This document shows positions 54,112 through 54,707 of a stretch of DNA of 54,707 nucleotides, in pieces. Every line of letters starts with the position of its first letter. The stretch's first letter is position 1. This stretch comes from Clostridiaceae bacterium (GTDB lineage: Bacteria; Bacillota; Clostridia; DUPQ01): NCBI GenBank assembly GCA_012729955.1, contig JAAYBX010000151.1:1-54707 (forward strand). The letters run 5' to 3'. Both the position numbers and the translations under genes were made by a program. Below the pieces are notes generated by a model that was not told the origin of the DNA, made no database searches, and was given only the letters and a program-made list of their open reading frames with translations.

Positions 54112-54140
54112 ATTATACATTATTTCACTTTTATGTTAAA
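54112..54140 (-). promoter_or_regulatory. possible promoter of the Na/Pi cotransporter gene
   Basis: Minus strand -10 TATAAT (54112-54117), 17 bp, and a weak -35 TTTAAC (54135-54140), 27 nt before the ATG. The rRNA terminator lies upstream. Confidence 0.5.
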
Positions 54141-54224
54141 CACCCAATGTAATATTATTTGATTTCCGCAAAGTGAAAACTTAAATTCCAGTCTTATACA
54201 AGTTGGAAAAGTAATTTCAGGTAT

Positions 54225-54248
54225 TAAAAAAACACCGCTAAGGTGTTT
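54225..54248 (-). terminator. intrinsic terminator of the rRNA operon
   Basis: Minus strand AAACACC and GGTGTTT stem with a TTAGC loop followed by TTTT AA, about 13 nt after the 5S 3' end. Confidence 0.75.
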
Positions 54249-54260
54249 ATTTAAAAGAAA

Positions 54261-54380
54261 TGTCCGGCAGCGCCCTATTTTCCCGGGCCGTCGCCAGCCA
54301 AGTATCTTCGGCGCACGCGAGCTTAACTTCCGTGTTCGGGATGGGTACGGGTGTATCCTCGCCGCCAAAGCCGCCGGACA
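54261..54380 (-). rRNA. rrf: 5S ribosomal RNA
   Basis: 120 nt on the minus strand. The ends TGTCCGGCGG and CGCTGCCGGACA pair as helix I; the interior has the 5S signatures CACCCGTACCCATCCCGAACACGG and GAAGTTAAGC. Ends are set from the helix I pairing. It follows the 23S gene after an approximately 93-nt spacer. Confidence 0.93.
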
Positions 54381-54473
54381 TGCTCTCAAAACCGCATAAT
54401 GGAAAGCCTACTCGACTAACGTTTCGTTACAACAATCAATGCAGCGCCTCACCCGCCAGAAACTTCCGCTTCT

Positions 54474-54707
54474 TTAGGTCAAGCCCTCGGCCTATTAGTA
54501 CCGGTCAGCTCAGCGCGTCGCCGCGCTTGCACTCCCGGCCTATCAACCATGTGGTCTACATGGGGCCTTACTCCATTAACTGGATGGGATATCTAATCTT
54601 GAGGATGGCTTCGCGCTTAGATGCCTTCAGCGCTTATCCAGAAGGCTCTTGGCTACCCAGCTATGCCACTGGCGTGACAACTGGTGCACCATTGGAGCCC
54701 CCATCCC
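54474..54707 (-). rRNA. rrl: 23S ribosomal RNA, 3' end (partial)
   Basis: The minus strand reads leftward into the 3' end of 23S rRNA: GGTACTAATAGGCCGAGGGC TTGACC near 54480-54500, and before it the conserved terminal helices (CATCTAAGCGCGAAGCCATC and neighbours). The 5' part lies beyond the right edge. GC content is higher than in the rest of the window, as usual for rRNA in an AT-rich genome. The exact 3' end is estimated within about 5 nt. Confidence 0.93.

Noticed and set aside
53445-54152. 235-aa plus-strand reading frame
   Set aside because: It is the antisense of the Na/Pi cotransporter; the minus-strand protein has clear family motifs and a ribosome binding site.
54120-54389. 89-aa minus-strand reading frame
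   Set aside because: It runs through the 5S rRNA and its terminator; the rRNA signatures are decisive.

Overview
The window is an AT-rich bacterial chromosome segment from a low-GC Firmicute, most likely a member of Clostridia (Bacillota). The evidence is the stationary-phase/sporulation sigma factor SigH in its usual mrnC-rlmB-yacP-sigH block, a pta-ackA-yceD-rpmF block, DUF512-der-plsY, glmU-prs-pth-mfd, a short archaeal-type ProRS, formate-THF ligase, and strong AGGAGG-like ribosome binding sites. Almost every gene, including the 23S-5S rRNA end at the right edge, is on the minus strand. No insertion sequence, prophage, CRISPR array or plasmid module is visible. It reads as core chromosome with a few accessory insertions.

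Layout in window order, with transcription mostly right to left. 1-6308: an apparent operon arsC-like, Gfo/Idh oxidoreductase, HyuA-like, purF, SGNH hydrolase, trkH/ktrB (cut by the edge). 6381-10441: a plus-strand pair (uroporphyrinogen-decarboxylase-like, degenerate PAP2-like membrane protein), a minus-strand PHP phosphatase with a GT2 glycosyltransferase, and a lone XRE regulator. 10438-12351: DUF951, lipoprotein, YjbQ, HU and tRNA-Thr(GGU). 12385-19217: sigH, yacP, rlmB, mrnC, lplA, plsY, der, DUF512 and rpmF, many with overlapping ends. 19242-23386: yceD, ackA, pta and a SurA/PrsA-like foldase. 23468-29409: mfd, pth, prs and a glmU that has lost its uridyltransferase domain. 29463-35174: two tandem GH95 glycosidases and two small overlapping Nudix-like unknowns. 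35254-45865: fhs, priA, proS, nrdR, pcrA, a second URO-D-like gene and an Rsm22 methyltransferase-like protein. 45961-54085: hpf, truA, htrA, a candidate structured RNA, an SPL-type radical SAM protein, a two-component system and a Na/Pi cotransporter. 54261 to the end: 5S and the 3' end of 23S rRNA.

The most interesting part is 47445-52257. The response-regulator gene and htrA carry the same upstream element: a CACAR-N6-CACAA direct repeat with 11-bp period, 8 bp upstream of the -10 box, and an identical -10-to-ATG distance. This indicates one envelope-stress regulon in which the regulator controls itself and the HtrA protease. The partner histidine kinase has no ATG, GTG, TTG or CTG that would keep its first membrane helix. 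It has an AUU codon 7 nt after a perfect GGAGG inside the end of the regulator gene, so a rare AUU start is proposed. Between htrA and the kinase operon, on the opposite strand, lies a candidate structured RNA ending in an intrinsic terminator. Other oddities are the acetyltransferase-only GlmU, a PAP2-fold protein without its catalytic histidines, a pair of Nudix-fold proteins without a Nudix box, and intrinsic terminators placed inside or against neighbouring coding sequence.

All assignments come from reading the sequence and from knowledge of the families; no database search was run.
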